8,911 nucleotides of DNA, from positions 1 through 8,911 of the forward strand of contig JAGQWV010000456.1 of the NCBI GenBank assembly GCA_020437045.1, written 5' to 3'. The notes under the pieces were generated by a model that worked only from the letters and a program-made list of their open reading frames with translations, searched no databases and was not told where the DNA came from. The translations under genes and the position numbers were made by a program. Each line of letters begins with the position of its first letter. Within the stretch, counting starts at the first letter, position 1. Below are positions 1-6,884 of the stretch, piece by piece. This DNA is from Saprospiraceae bacterium (GTDB lineage Bacteria; Bacteroidota; Bacteroidia; Chitinophagales; Saprospiraceae).

Positions 1-45
1 ACCCACTAAAAATAGCTAAGAGCCACAAAAAACAGACATCAGTAA

Positions 46-88
46 GCCTAAAGAAGTAGGCAAGAAAAAGAGACAAATCTTTCTTTGT
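46..88 (-). terminator. Possible weak termination region after the glycosylase gene
   Basis: Two short hairpins lie just past the stop of the minus-strand glycosylase gene. The nearer one has 5-base arms ACAAA (73-77) and TTTGT (84-88) around a 6-base loop and is followed, read on the minus strand, by a T-rich stretch (CTCTTTTTCTT). The farther one has arms GCCTA (46-50) and TAGGC (57-61). Position and T-tract suit factor-independent termination, but the stems are short and the first is all A/T except for one pair. No gene fragment could be supported in the outer part of the window edge (1-97). Confidence 0.3.
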
Positions 89-97
89 ACATCGAAC

Positions 98-796
98 TTA
101 ATCTAAAATTAAATCGCCAGGCAAGCAGTTCGACAACTTATCAACATATTCTCTGACAAATTCATCCTTTCTTCTGAGACGATACTGCATCACCCAACGA
201 GGGTGAGGAAGTGGCACCAACTTCTTAAAAAATTGATACTCCTTATTAATCCTCTGCAGAAAAGCAAAATTTTTACCCTGCCCCATACTAAAAGCTACGT
301 CCGTTTTTACTCCAAATGAAATATGTTTTTGAAGGTTATCAACGATCATTGGCATAATGGCATCTGTCAAATGCTGGCTGTCATAGTAATTATAATTTTT
401 ACCATCTTTCACAAATCCAAGTGGACAAATAGAAGTAATATAAAAATTACGATAGAAAAAATCCGGACCACCAATAGCATTAATAAATTCATAGACAAAC
501 ACCGATGATAATTCTTGCTTTTTGGGAAAATCATTAGTCAGCTGGCATTCAGTCTCCATACGAATCGGATCGGTAAATGGTAAACCGGTAATGCCGGCTC
601 CAAACCGACCTGGGTTTATACCCAACAATACCGTTCGGGACTCATAATCTGAAAAATATTTGGTAAAAAAACGTCGCATGGCATCGCGAACTGATGATAT
701 ATCGTAAGGATATAACCATTCTATGTGGTCAGGAAGGACGATATCGGGCTTCAGTGAAAAGTGATATTTTAAAATCTTTTGAGCAAAAGTTTCCAT
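98..796 (-). CDS. SMUG2-type uracil-DNA glycosylase (UDG superfamily, DUF4918-like)
   Basis: This is a 232-residue cytoplasmic base-excision-repair enzyme expected to remove uracil, and perhaps other deaminated bases, from DNA by cutting the N-glycosidic bond. The first motif, GINPGRFGAGITGLPFTDP (about residues 59-77), matches the SMUG-type Gly-x-Asn-Pro-Gly motif; Asn61 is the likely catalytic or base-contact residue. The second motif, PLPHPRWVMQYR (about 195-206), carries the conserved His198 and the DNA-intercalation loop. The order and spacing of both motifs and the overall length fit the bacterial SMUG2 subfamily characterised from Pedobacter. The ATG at 796 is preferred; an in-frame TTG at 805 would add three residues, and METFAQKILKYH looks like a normal family start. 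The gene is alone on its strand and divergent from the DUF1684 gene. The family call is firm; exact substrate range cannot be read from sequence. Confidence 0.88.
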   Translation of the reverse strand: METFAQKILKYHFSLKPDIVLPDHIEWLYPYDISSVRDAMRRFFTKYFSDYESRTVLLGINPGRFGAGITGLPFTDPIRMETECQLTNDFPKKQELSSVFVYEFINAIGGPDFFYRNFYITSICPLGFVKDGKNYNYYDSQHLTDAIMPMIVDNLQKHISFGVKTDVAFSMGQGKNFAFLQRINKEYQFFKKLVPLPHPRWVMQYRLRRKDEFVREYVDKLSNCLPGDLILD

Positions 797-976
797 AGGT
801 ACCAAATCGAAATGTATATATATAAATTCAAGTCGAAAAAACCAAGGGAAATTAGTGCGCTATACCCGTTGAACTAAGGATGGAACAATCTAAGGCATAA
901 TTTGAATTTTATCTGCAACAAATAAGACTGCTAATTCACATTTTTAAGGTCTATATTGGCAGTTAAACATTCTAAT
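797..976. other. Divergent intergenic region, glycosylase / DUF1684
   Basis: These 180 bases separate two outward-facing genes and must hold both promoters unless one lies further in. The sequence is AT-rich. The stretch TAATTTGA near 899 and the TATATATATACATTTCG stretch read on the minus strand (about 811-827) each resemble the Bacteroidota -7 element TAnnTTTG with a mismatch, but neither has a clear -33 partner. No ribosome binding site, operator repeat or small gene was found. Confidence 0.4.
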
Positions 977-1864
977 ATGAAGCAATTGCTAGTCATTTTC
1001 GTATTCATCACCACAGTAGAAGCCTGTAATAATCCATCGGACAGTGTTTACCAGAATTCCATTCTTCTGTGGCAGAAAGAAAGATTGGCTAATCTGATAA
1101 AAGAGGATGGATGGGCTACGTTGGCAGGGCTTTTTTCCCTCAGAGACGGAATCCAATATTTTGGGTCGTCTCAAGCACTGACGATTCATTTTCCTGATTT
1201 TGCTCCCGACACCATAGGTACTTTTACTGTAAACTCCGATTCTGTCTGGATGGAGACACAACCATCCGTGCAGGTGATGACCAATGGAGCTGCCCAATCG
1301 AGAGTACTTCTGACACCGGCTACTGATCTGCAGATATGTACCTGGCAACGATTGCAGTGGTTTGTCATCCAGAGAGGCACTCGATTTCTAATTCGACTAA
1401 GAGATACCCAACATCCTGCCCGGCAACAATTGACCGAAATCCCCTACTATCCAATTGACAAAAAATGGGACTTATCAGCCACATTTCATCATCACGATAC
1501 ACCCACTCATTTGCAACTTCCCAATGCACTGGGCATGATGATTGATTATGAGAGTCCGGGATATCTCACCTTTTCGTATGAGGGAAAGGACTATCAAATG
1601 TTGGCCCTCCAAGAGGAAGATGAATTATTCCTGCTTTTTTACGACGAAACCAGTGGTACCGAAACGTATGGAGGAGGCCGGTATATGTATGTAGACAAAC
1701 CCGCGCCCGGAGAAATGACCGAATTGGATTTCAACAAAGCATACAGTCCGCCCTGTGCATTCACGGAGTTTGCCACATGCCTTTTGCCTCCACCCGAAAA
1801 CAGATTTCCCTTTGCCATCACTGCCGGAGAAAAAGATCCCCACTTTCTTGAGCATCAGCAATAA
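977..1864 (+). CDS. DUF1684 family lipoprotein
   Basis: This is a 295-residue protein of the DUF1684 family (biochemical role unknown). The N-terminus MKQLLVIFVFITTVEAC is a short lipoprotein signal with acylation expected at Cys17, so it should sit in the cell envelope. The family pattern is clear: WQKERLANLIKEDGW with AGLFSLRDG near residues 32-58, then a C-terminal block with TSGTETYGGGRYMYVD (about 225-240), LDFNKAYSPPCAFTEFATC (about 250-268), PPPENRFPFAITAGEK (about 271-286). Cys260 and Cys268 are the conserved pair of this block. An in-frame TTG at 956 would add seven polar residues ahead of the signal; ATG at 977 is chosen because it puts the signal peptide at the very start. The gene stands alone, convergent with the sulfatase 56 bases away. 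Family membership is secure; a catalytic role should not be assumed. Confidence 0.87.
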   Translation: MKQLLVIFVFITTVEACNNPSDSVYQNSILLWQKERLANLIKEDGWATLAGLFSLRDGIQYFGSSQALTIHFPDFAPDTIGTFTVNSDSVWMETQPSVQVMTNGAAQSRVLLTPATDLQICTWQRLQWFVIQRGTRFLIRLRDTQHPARQQLTEIPYYPIDKKWDLSATFHHHDTPTHLQLPNALGMMIDYESPGYLTFSYEGKDYQMLALQEEDELFLLFYDETSGTETYGGGRYMYVDKPAPGEMTELDFNKAYSPPCAFTEFATCLLPPPENRFPFAITAGEKDPHFLEHQQ

Positions 1865-1920
1865 ATGCAATCTAAAAGAAATAAGCTGACTGCTGAAAAG
1901 TCTAAATGTGGTTAAACACG

Positions 1921-3459
1921 TTAATTGTGCTCGGGTAAATCGGCCAACTTGACGAAATTATCTTTATGCACCTTTCCTCCGGCATCCACGGTGTATCCTA
2001 CCGGATTCGTATCTGGCCATTGGAGATCAGGAAGCAACTTCAATAATTCAGCACGATGAGACTCAATGATCTTTTTGTTCTCTTTCATATAGGCAATATT
2101 ATCCCACTCGTTAGGATCTTTTTGATGATCATAGAGCTCCTCGAAATTTATTTCGGGATAATAAATATAGCGGTATCGCATACTCCTCACTGCATGACCG
2201 GTTACCGGATTATTTTTCCAGGCAAAGCGGTAGCTGGTAATCACTGGGTCTGTTTTGGTCGTCGGGTCTTTGATCTGCGGCACCAAACTATGACCATCCA
2301 GGTGTGATGGAGGATCAAAACCAGCCAATTCAACCAGGGTGGGGTACATATCCATAAGACTTACGGGCTGATCGCAACGGGACCCAGCTTTGGTCATTCC
2401 TGGTACCGAAATAATAAAAGGCACCCGTGTGGATCTTTCCCAAAGGGTAAACTTCTCGATATTTTCCTTCTCCCCCATATGCATGCCATGATCAGACCAT
2501 AAAACGAGTATAGTATTGTCAGCATATGCTGACTCCTCAAATGTTTTAATGAGCCGCCCTAACATTGCATCCGCAAAAGAAATTGCTGCAGCATAAGACT
2601 GGACGACCTTTTTCCATTCATCATTATCGATCACCCATTTATAGATCCATCGTCTACCATGATCAAAAGCATCCTCCAGGTCATCCTCCTTATAAGGTGG
2701 TAGTACTACATCCTCGAGAGGATACATATCGAAGTATTTTTGAGGTACTTCCCAGGGATCGTGAGGCTTCCACACTCCTGCGGCTATAAAAAAGGGCTTT
2801 TCATGTTTTTGAGTCAATTCATATCTTGCCCAGTCGACTACGTGAAAATCAGCCATTTTTTCATCAGGAATCGGTATGGGGCCCCAGGTCCACCATCCAT
2901 TTCCCGGACGATTTTTGTGATTATCCTCCGGAGGAAAAATAACCTCGTCCGGTGCTCTGATCTGAAAGGGATGCGAGATGTAAGCACTCGGATAATAAAA
3001 ATCCCAGTTTTGCGGTTCGACCTGACTGGTAGGTGCCCAAGGTGGTGCCTGACTATGATAAATTTTCCCTCCCCCTAACGTTTTATAGCCCCGATTCTTG
3101 AAAAATTGCTCGATAGTTTCGACATCTTTTAATCCTGGAAAATTTCTCCACTTGGGCCCGTCACCCCAATAAACATTTTCTGCTCCCGATCTTGTGTGGT
3201 GGACACCAGTCAGAATCGCAGCACGGGTGGGTGCACAAGCAGGTGCCGGAGTATGGGCATTGGTGAATACCATTGATTTTGCTGCCAGCCTATCCAGGTT
3301 CGGTGTGGAAACTTTCATGCCTGCATGACCATCCAGAAATCCCACCCAATCATTCATGTCATCAACCGCGATAAATAAAATGTTGGGTTTTTTCTGCATA
3401 TCCTGAGCGGATAGGGAAAACAAAAAAAACACGCATAATAGGACGTTGAAAAATTTCAC
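1921..3459 (-). CDS. Secreted Cys-type sulfatase, iduronate-2-sulfatase-like
   Basis: This is a 512-residue sulfatase expected to hydrolyse sulfate esters on a sulfated glycan outside the cytoplasm. A Sec signal peptide occupies residues 1-19 (ends SAQ). Metal ligands Asp33-Asp34 fall in AVDDMNDW. The core CAPTR (75-79) is the sulfatase signature, with Cys75 the residue converted to formylglycine. Further active-site candidates are Lys132 and His135 (GKIYH), His233 (KPHDPW), Asp323-His324 (WSDHG) and Lys336. A C-terminal ELYDHQKDPNEWDNIA segment (441-456) is typical of the family. PHDPWEVPQKYFDMYP resembles iduronate-2-sulfatase-like members, but the substrate is not proven. The GTG start overlaps the TAG stop of the hydrolase gene upstream by one base, and it gives a perfect signal peptide, so it is preferred. 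No formylglycine-generating or anSME maturase gene is in the window. Length is normal and no key residue is missing. Confidence 0.93.
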   Translation of the reverse strand: MKFFNVLLCVFFLFSLSAQDMQKKPNILFIAVDDMNDWVGFLDGHAGMKVSTPNLDRLAAKSMVFTNAHTPAPACAPTRAAILTGVHHTRSGAENVYWGDGPKWRNFPGLKDVETIEQFFKNRGYKTLGGGKIYHSQAPPWAPTSQVEPQNWDFYYPSAYISHPFQIRAPDEVIFPPEDNHKNRPGNGWWTWGPIPIPDEKMADFHVVDWARYELTQKHEKPFFIAAGVWKPHDPWEVPQKYFDMYPLEDVVLPPYKEDDLEDAFDHGRRWIYKWVIDNDEWKKVVQSYAAAISFADAMLGRLIKTFEESAYADNTILVLWSDHGMHMGEKENIEKFTLWERSTRVPFIISVPGMTKAGSRCDQPVSLMDMYPTLVELAGFDPPSHLDGHSLVPQIKDPTTKTDPVITSYRFAWKNNPVTGHAVRSMRYRYIYYPEINFEELYDHQKDPNEWDNIAYMKENKKIIESHRAELLKLLPDLQWPDTNPVGYTVDAGGKVHKDNFVKLADLPEHN

Positions 3460-3461
3460 TA
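3457..3461 (-). promoter_or_regulatory. TAGTG stop-start overlap coupling hydrolase to sulfatase
   Basis: Read on the minus strand, the hydrolase stop TAG and the sulfatase start GTG share one G. No Shine-Dalgarno-like sequence precedes the GTG (AACTCTAATTA lies just upstream). Such overlaps usually mean that a ribosome finishing the first gene restarts on the second, keeping the two products in step. The overlap is seen directly; coupling is inferred. Confidence 0.6.
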
Positions 3462-4946
3462 ATTAGAGTTTTTCTTTTTAAAAAATCGGTTAAAATATCG
3501 AAAGCCAATAATCTTGTCACCATCATCTTCAAAGGTGAGTGATGTAGTGGTCATGTAAGGACGAGAGATATATTGTAGGTTAAAAGTATTTCGGTTTTTA
3601 GAAATTAATTTGGCTTTATCTTTCGGACCCACTAGTAAAACTAGTGTCCCATCCTCTTCCTTAATTTCGATGTCGCCTAAATAAGAATCCTCATAGGTTC
3701 CCAGGAAATCCTGCAAAGCATAAGAAGGCAAAATCTGCACGGTTACTTTATTGGTGGTATCTGCATTCGATCTGGTTTCCTGATACAGTTCCAGAAATTC
3801 AGAGCTCCAGTCTCGTCCATCGTCATGTTCTCCAAAAATATCGAAGACTTTGTACATAATTGCATGCCTGACCTCGGCATGATCCAGATTACCAAAGACA
3901 TATACACCTAAATGCTCATCAGGGATCAAACCGATGATGGCAATGGTACCTTGTAAACTCCCGGTATGGAAACTCACTGCTCTCCCATGATAGTCATGCT
4001 GAAACCATCCCAAAGCATAAGTTTTCCAATGCGGCTTAGTCAATCTTTGGGTTGGATAAAATCCAGCGTCACTGACGATCGTCTGTGGCTTCAGCCACTC
4101 CTGGTAATTCTCTTGGGAAATCAATCGCTGCCCATCTACTCTGGCACTGTCCAGGACAAATTGCATCCATTTCTGCATATCTTCTATGGTAGACCAGACA
4201 GCCCCGGCGGGAGCAATCTGATCGGCACTCTCATCTGCAAAAGCGGTGACCTTTCCTTGATATCGGGAGTGCGGACTAGACCGGTTGACATATGCCAAGC
4301 TCAGTTTCTGCGTGGGAAAGGTATTGGTCATTTTCAGAGGGACGAAAATTCGTTCCTGAATAAATTCCTGCCAGGGCTTTCCACTTATTTTTTCGATCAC
4401 CTGTCCAGCCACAGCATACATATTATTTTGATAAGTATAACCTCCTCTCAGGGGATAGGCAGGGTCAACATACTTCATCTTTTCCATGATGATGTCCGGC
4501 TCATAGTCCCACAAATACCAAAGAAGATCGGCATTGCCCATACCGGTATTATGGGTAAATAAATCCCGAACCCGGATCTCCTTCGTCCATCTGGGATCAG
4601 AAAGTTGAAAGTTAGGAAGAATATCCACGACCTGATCCTCCCAAGCCACCTTACCCTCATCTATCAGCATCGACATGCAAGCTGCTGTCATGGCCTTCGT
4701 CGTCGAACATATGGCGAAAAGTGTTTGCACATCAACTGCTTCCGGATGTCCGATATTTCGGTTGCCATATCCTTTACACCACAAATTCTGTCCCTCTTTG
4801 ACAACGGCTACCGCCAGCCCCGGGACTTCCCATTGTTGCCGTGCCCTCTCAATATAATCATCTAGTTGCCGGAGTTTCTGTCCGTAATCCTGTGCGGTCA
4901 GGGATCGCGCCAGGAGCAGCAGTAATAAGACGGATGTGCACCTCAA
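3459..4946 (-). CDS. Secreted serine hydrolase, class C beta-lactamase fold with DUF3471-like tail
   Basis: This is a 495-residue serine hydrolase of the class C beta-lactamase / penicillin-binding-protein-like superfamily. A signal peptide covers residues 1-19 (LLLLLL core, ends TAQ). The nucleophile motif is S81-T-T-K84; the second motif is Y172-Q-N174 inside YTYQNNMYAVAG; the third is H327-T-G329, which replaces the KTG box as in many esterases of this group. A separate beta-rich tail from about residue 410 (LQDFLGTYEDSYLGDIEIKEEDG onward, in short) fits DUF3471. It is more likely a periplasmic esterase, peptidase or amidase than an antibiotic-resistance enzyme. The start is a TTG at 4946: a TAA lies in frame five codons upstream and no ATG precedes the signal peptide, so TTG is essentially forced. 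It is the first gene of a two-gene operon with the sulfatase. The natural substrate cannot be named from sequence. Confidence 0.88.
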   Translation of the reverse strand: MRCTSVLLLLLLARSLTAQDYGQKLRQLDDYIERARQQWEVPGLAVAVVKEGQNLWCKGYGNRNIGHPEAVDVQTLFAICSTTKAMTAACMSMLIDEGKVAWEDQVVDILPNFQLSDPRWTKEIRVRDLFTHNTGMGNADLLWYLWDYEPDIIMEKMKYVDPAYPLRGGYTYQNNMYAVAGQVIEKISGKPWQEFIQERIFVPLKMTNTFPTQKLSLAYVNRSSPHSRYQGKVTAFADESADQIAPAGAVWSTIEDMQKWMQFVLDSARVDGQRLISQENYQEWLKPQTIVSDAGFYPTQRLTKPHWKTYALGWFQHDYHGRAVSFHTGSLQGTIAIIGLIPDEHLGVYVFGNLDHAEVRHAIMYKVFDIFGEHDDGRDWSSEFLELYQETRSNADTTNKVTVQILPSYALQDFLGTYEDSYLGDIEIKEEDGTLVLLVGPKDKAKLISKNRNTFNLQYISRPYMTTTSLTFEDDGDKIIGFRYFNRFFKKKNSN

Positions 4947-5017
4947 ATCAGATAGGTTTTAAATAATGATCTCAATATAAAAATGTAATGGCGAATCTCA
5001 CGGACCGATTTAAAAAA

Positions 5018-5025
5018 CAAAATTA
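5018..5025 (-). promoter_or_regulatory. Candidate Bacteroidota -7 promoter element for the hydrolase-sulfatase operon
   Basis: Read on the minus strand the sequence is TAATTTTG, an exact match to the Bacteroidota -7 consensus TAnnTTTG. It lies 71 bases ahead of the TTG start, which would leave a leader of about 65 bases. No good TTG -33 element stands at the expected distance (only a T-rich TTTTTAGG), so the call rests on one box in AT-rich DNA. Confidence 0.35.
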
Positions 5026-5395
5026 TTTTACGAGATGTAGGTACCTAAAAATAATTTGACCACCCAACAACGGGAAACCCAGCAAATATTTAACCTGAAA
5101 AAAATTATCGCATCTCCTGGCTTAGGCGAAACAAGCCGGAAAAACAAATATTATTGTCCCTGCAAACCGGCCTTACTTATCATGCGCTGTTCTGGTATTG
5201 ATTGCTTATCAAAATTTAAACACAGTCGTTCCGGTCTTTATTCATTGGTCCTGCGATCATTATAGTTTGATGTGGCTATTTCCCTTCTTTTTTTCCTTTT
5301 ACTACATGTACTAATTGCTAAATCTTTTTGCCATTACCAACTAAATCTCTGCAGAAGCCAAATTTTATTGGACAAAATTTAGACTCTTGATGAAA

Positions 5396-5411
5396 GACTT
5401 CAAAAGAAGTC
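5396..5411 (-). terminator. Candidate terminator after the HTH-like membrane gene
   Basis: A perfect 6-base inverted repeat, GACTTC (5396-5401) and GAAGTC (5406-5411), encloses a four-base loop and begins 33 bases past the stop of the minus-strand gene. On the minus strand it is followed by TTTCATC, so the T-tract is short. Placement is right for termination but the strength is modest. The A/T hairpin at 5360-5380 lies just beyond and could add to it. Confidence 0.4.
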
Positions 5412-5443
5412 ATTCCCGGTTAACAACTTTAATTGTAAATGTC

Positions 5444-6832
5444 TTATTGGAATGGTAGTGGCCACAAATGTTCAGCAGGAGAAAACTCCTGGCTATTTTT
5501 TACACAAACGGAATCTACTTTACCCAGTCCTTTAAATTTTATTCTTAACCCATAAAAATCACCAGCCGACTCCTGGTAGGTGCACGTTTCGATCAGACCA
5601 TCATTTAAGAATATTTGCACCTTCTTATCCACTACGGTAATCCTGATCTTTTGCCATTCATCCATATCTATTCCAAAGGAGGATAAATTATTGTCTTTGC
5701 CATCTTTCACCAAATCACTAAAGCGTAATCTCAAATCACCAATACAGCCCCGCTTGGAGAATGGCACAGAAAAGATCCCTTCCGATCCCAGCACCAAAAT
5801 CTGGATATTCTGACAGAGAGCTAAACCACTGTGGTGATCGTTTTTTACTTTCACTTCCAATTGAAGATTGTCCATCTCCAAACCAGCAAATTGATTTACA
5901 TAATGAGCAGTAAGCCATGGGAGTTCCTGGACACCCAGAATCGCTTTTTCGTAAATCTCGTCTTTCACAGTGAGCTCCTTACCATCCCCTTTTTCCGCAG
6001 GCAGAAAATACCGGGGATAAGGATCCCTATCCAGTGTCATCAACCACCCAGCAGATTCTACAATTAGGTCATGTTCTTTTAAAACTGTGGTATCTGCCAA
6101 AATTTTTGCCCGCCAATATCCTGGAAAGTAATAGGTAGAAGTAGCCTCTTTTTTAGTTGGGTCGATTTCAAAGCGTCTCCTATGATCCCAATTCTGTTGA
6201 ATGAAAAATTTCTTTGCCCCAATGCCCTGCACATCATAATGAAAGATCACTGTATTGGGCACTCCGGAAACCACTTTTTCACTAGTAAACTTTGTCTGAT
6301 CAAGGGCCGACTTACTAATTGGTGCCACTGATATTTGACCCCATAGAAAAGTGATAAGAACACTTAAACCGAAAAGACCAAATGTGAATAAAGTCTCTAA
6401 CAGGAGGGTGCCATTTATTCTGACTCGGCCCATGGTAAACCTCCCGACGACTTCGCCATGAGATTCCTCTGGTGCCACAATCTCACCCTGGTCAGCAATA
6501 AACTCCACCCAATTTTCATATTCCAGAAATCTTGCAAGTGCATTTAGGGTCGAAGCATTGGGACTATGCTCGTATGAAACTTTTCCCCAAAGACGCTTCA
6601 AAGTATTTGGACTTAGCGAAACGCCCGTCTTCTCAAATATTTTATCGCTTAGCTGAATAAATTCCTGATGGCGCCAATGGGTACTATCCGCCCATTGAAG
6701 TTGCTCTTCAATCATTTTACGACAATGTTTGAGATATGCATCCACTTGAATTTTTGTTGCCATATAGTCAATAAAGATATCACTTTCAAGACTAAAAAAC
6801 TCCCTTGGACAAGATTGGATAAACTTGTACAT
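5444..6832 (-). CDS. One-pass membrane protein with HTH-like head and PKD/lectin-like periplasmic region; putative transmembrane regulator
   Basis: This is a 462-residue protein with no named family that I can assign. Residues about 30-112 form a helical cytoplasmic domain with the pattern LSDKIFEKTGVSLSPNTLKR, then STLNALARFLEYENWVEF, which resembles Xre-like helix-turn-helix folds and recurs in Bacteroidota proteins. One membrane segment spans about 143-165; Arg131, Arg136 and Arg138 just before it put the N-terminus inside. Residues about 187-265 look PKD-like (VPNTVIFHYDVQG, YYFPGYWRAKI, SAGWL). Residues about 305-445 look like a LamG/DUF1080-type beta-sandwich, with DEWQKIRITVVDKKVQIFLND (given in part) near 391-411. 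I infer a one-component regulator that senses a ligand in the periplasm. The start could instead be the ATG at 6763, because the first 23 residues lie ahead of the recognisable domain. It is divergent from the lipoprotein gene, 52 bases away (121 with the later start). Confidence 0.72.
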   Translation of the reverse strand: MYKFIQSCPREFFSLESDIFIDYMATKIQVDAYLKHCRKMIEEQLQWADSTHWRHQEFIQLSDKIFEKTGVSLSPNTLKRLWGKVSYEHSPNASTLNALARFLEYENWVEFIADQGEIVAPEESHGEVVGRFTMGRVRINGTLLLETLFTFGLFGLSVLITFLWGQISVAPISKSALDQTKFTSEKVVSGVPNTVIFHYDVQGIGAKKFFIQQNWDHRRRFEIDPTKKEATSTYYFPGYWRAKILADTTVLKEHDLIVESAGWLMTLDRDPYPRYFLPAEKGDGKELTVKDEIYEKAILGVQELPWLTAHYVNQFAGLEMDNLQLEVKVKNDHHSGLALCQNIQILVLGSEGIFSVPFSKRGCIGDLRLRFSDLVKDGKDNNLSSFGIDMDEWQKIRITVVDKKVQIFLNDGLIETCTYQESAGDFYGLRIKFKGLGKVDSVCVKNSQEFSPAEHLWPLPFQ

Positions 6833-6884
6833 GATTGAAAACCAATGAATAATGTAGCATAATATCTTCCCGTGAAAAAATATT

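Larger units (their letters stand above)
4947..5443. other. 497-base region without a convincing gene
   Basis: The region lies between the start of the hydrolase and the stop of the HTH-like membrane gene; both run on the minus strand, so it should hold a terminator for one and a promoter for the other. Candidates for each are listed separately. The only open frame of note (5056-5265, plus strand, TTG start) encodes 69 residues with no recognisable domain or signal and is judged spurious. Other structure includes a 7-base stem with 9-base loop (CTGGCTT 5117-5123 / AAGCCGG 5133-5139, one G-T pair), an A/T-only inverted repeat (AAATTTT 5360-5366 / AAAATTT 5374-5380), and a pyrimidine run near 5279-5300. 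No tRNA-like fold or mobile-element end was seen. Confidence 0.55.

Noticed and set aside
797..807. GGTACCAAATC-like string near 799 that recurs near 7546
   Set aside because: A single short match, one copy between genes and one inside a coding region, with no flanking similarity; not a repeat family.
3966..4562. 198-codon open frame on the plus strand inside the hydrolase gene
   Set aside because: It is antisense to a gene with all three active-site motifs, and its translation shows no domain or signal.
3459..4946. Antibiotic-resistance beta-lactamase
   Set aside because: The third motif is HTG, the protein has an extra DUF3471-like tail, and it is coupled to a sulfatase; an esterase or peptidase role is more likely.
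4995..5036. Inverted ATCTC / GAGAT arms flanking the candidate promoter
   Set aside because: Only five bases per arm with 32 bases between them; expected by chance in AT-rich DNA, so not called an operator.
5056..5265. 69-codon plus-strand frame in the noncoding region
   Set aside because: TTG start, no recognisable family, no ribosome binding site, and no supporting neighbour; best explained by chance.
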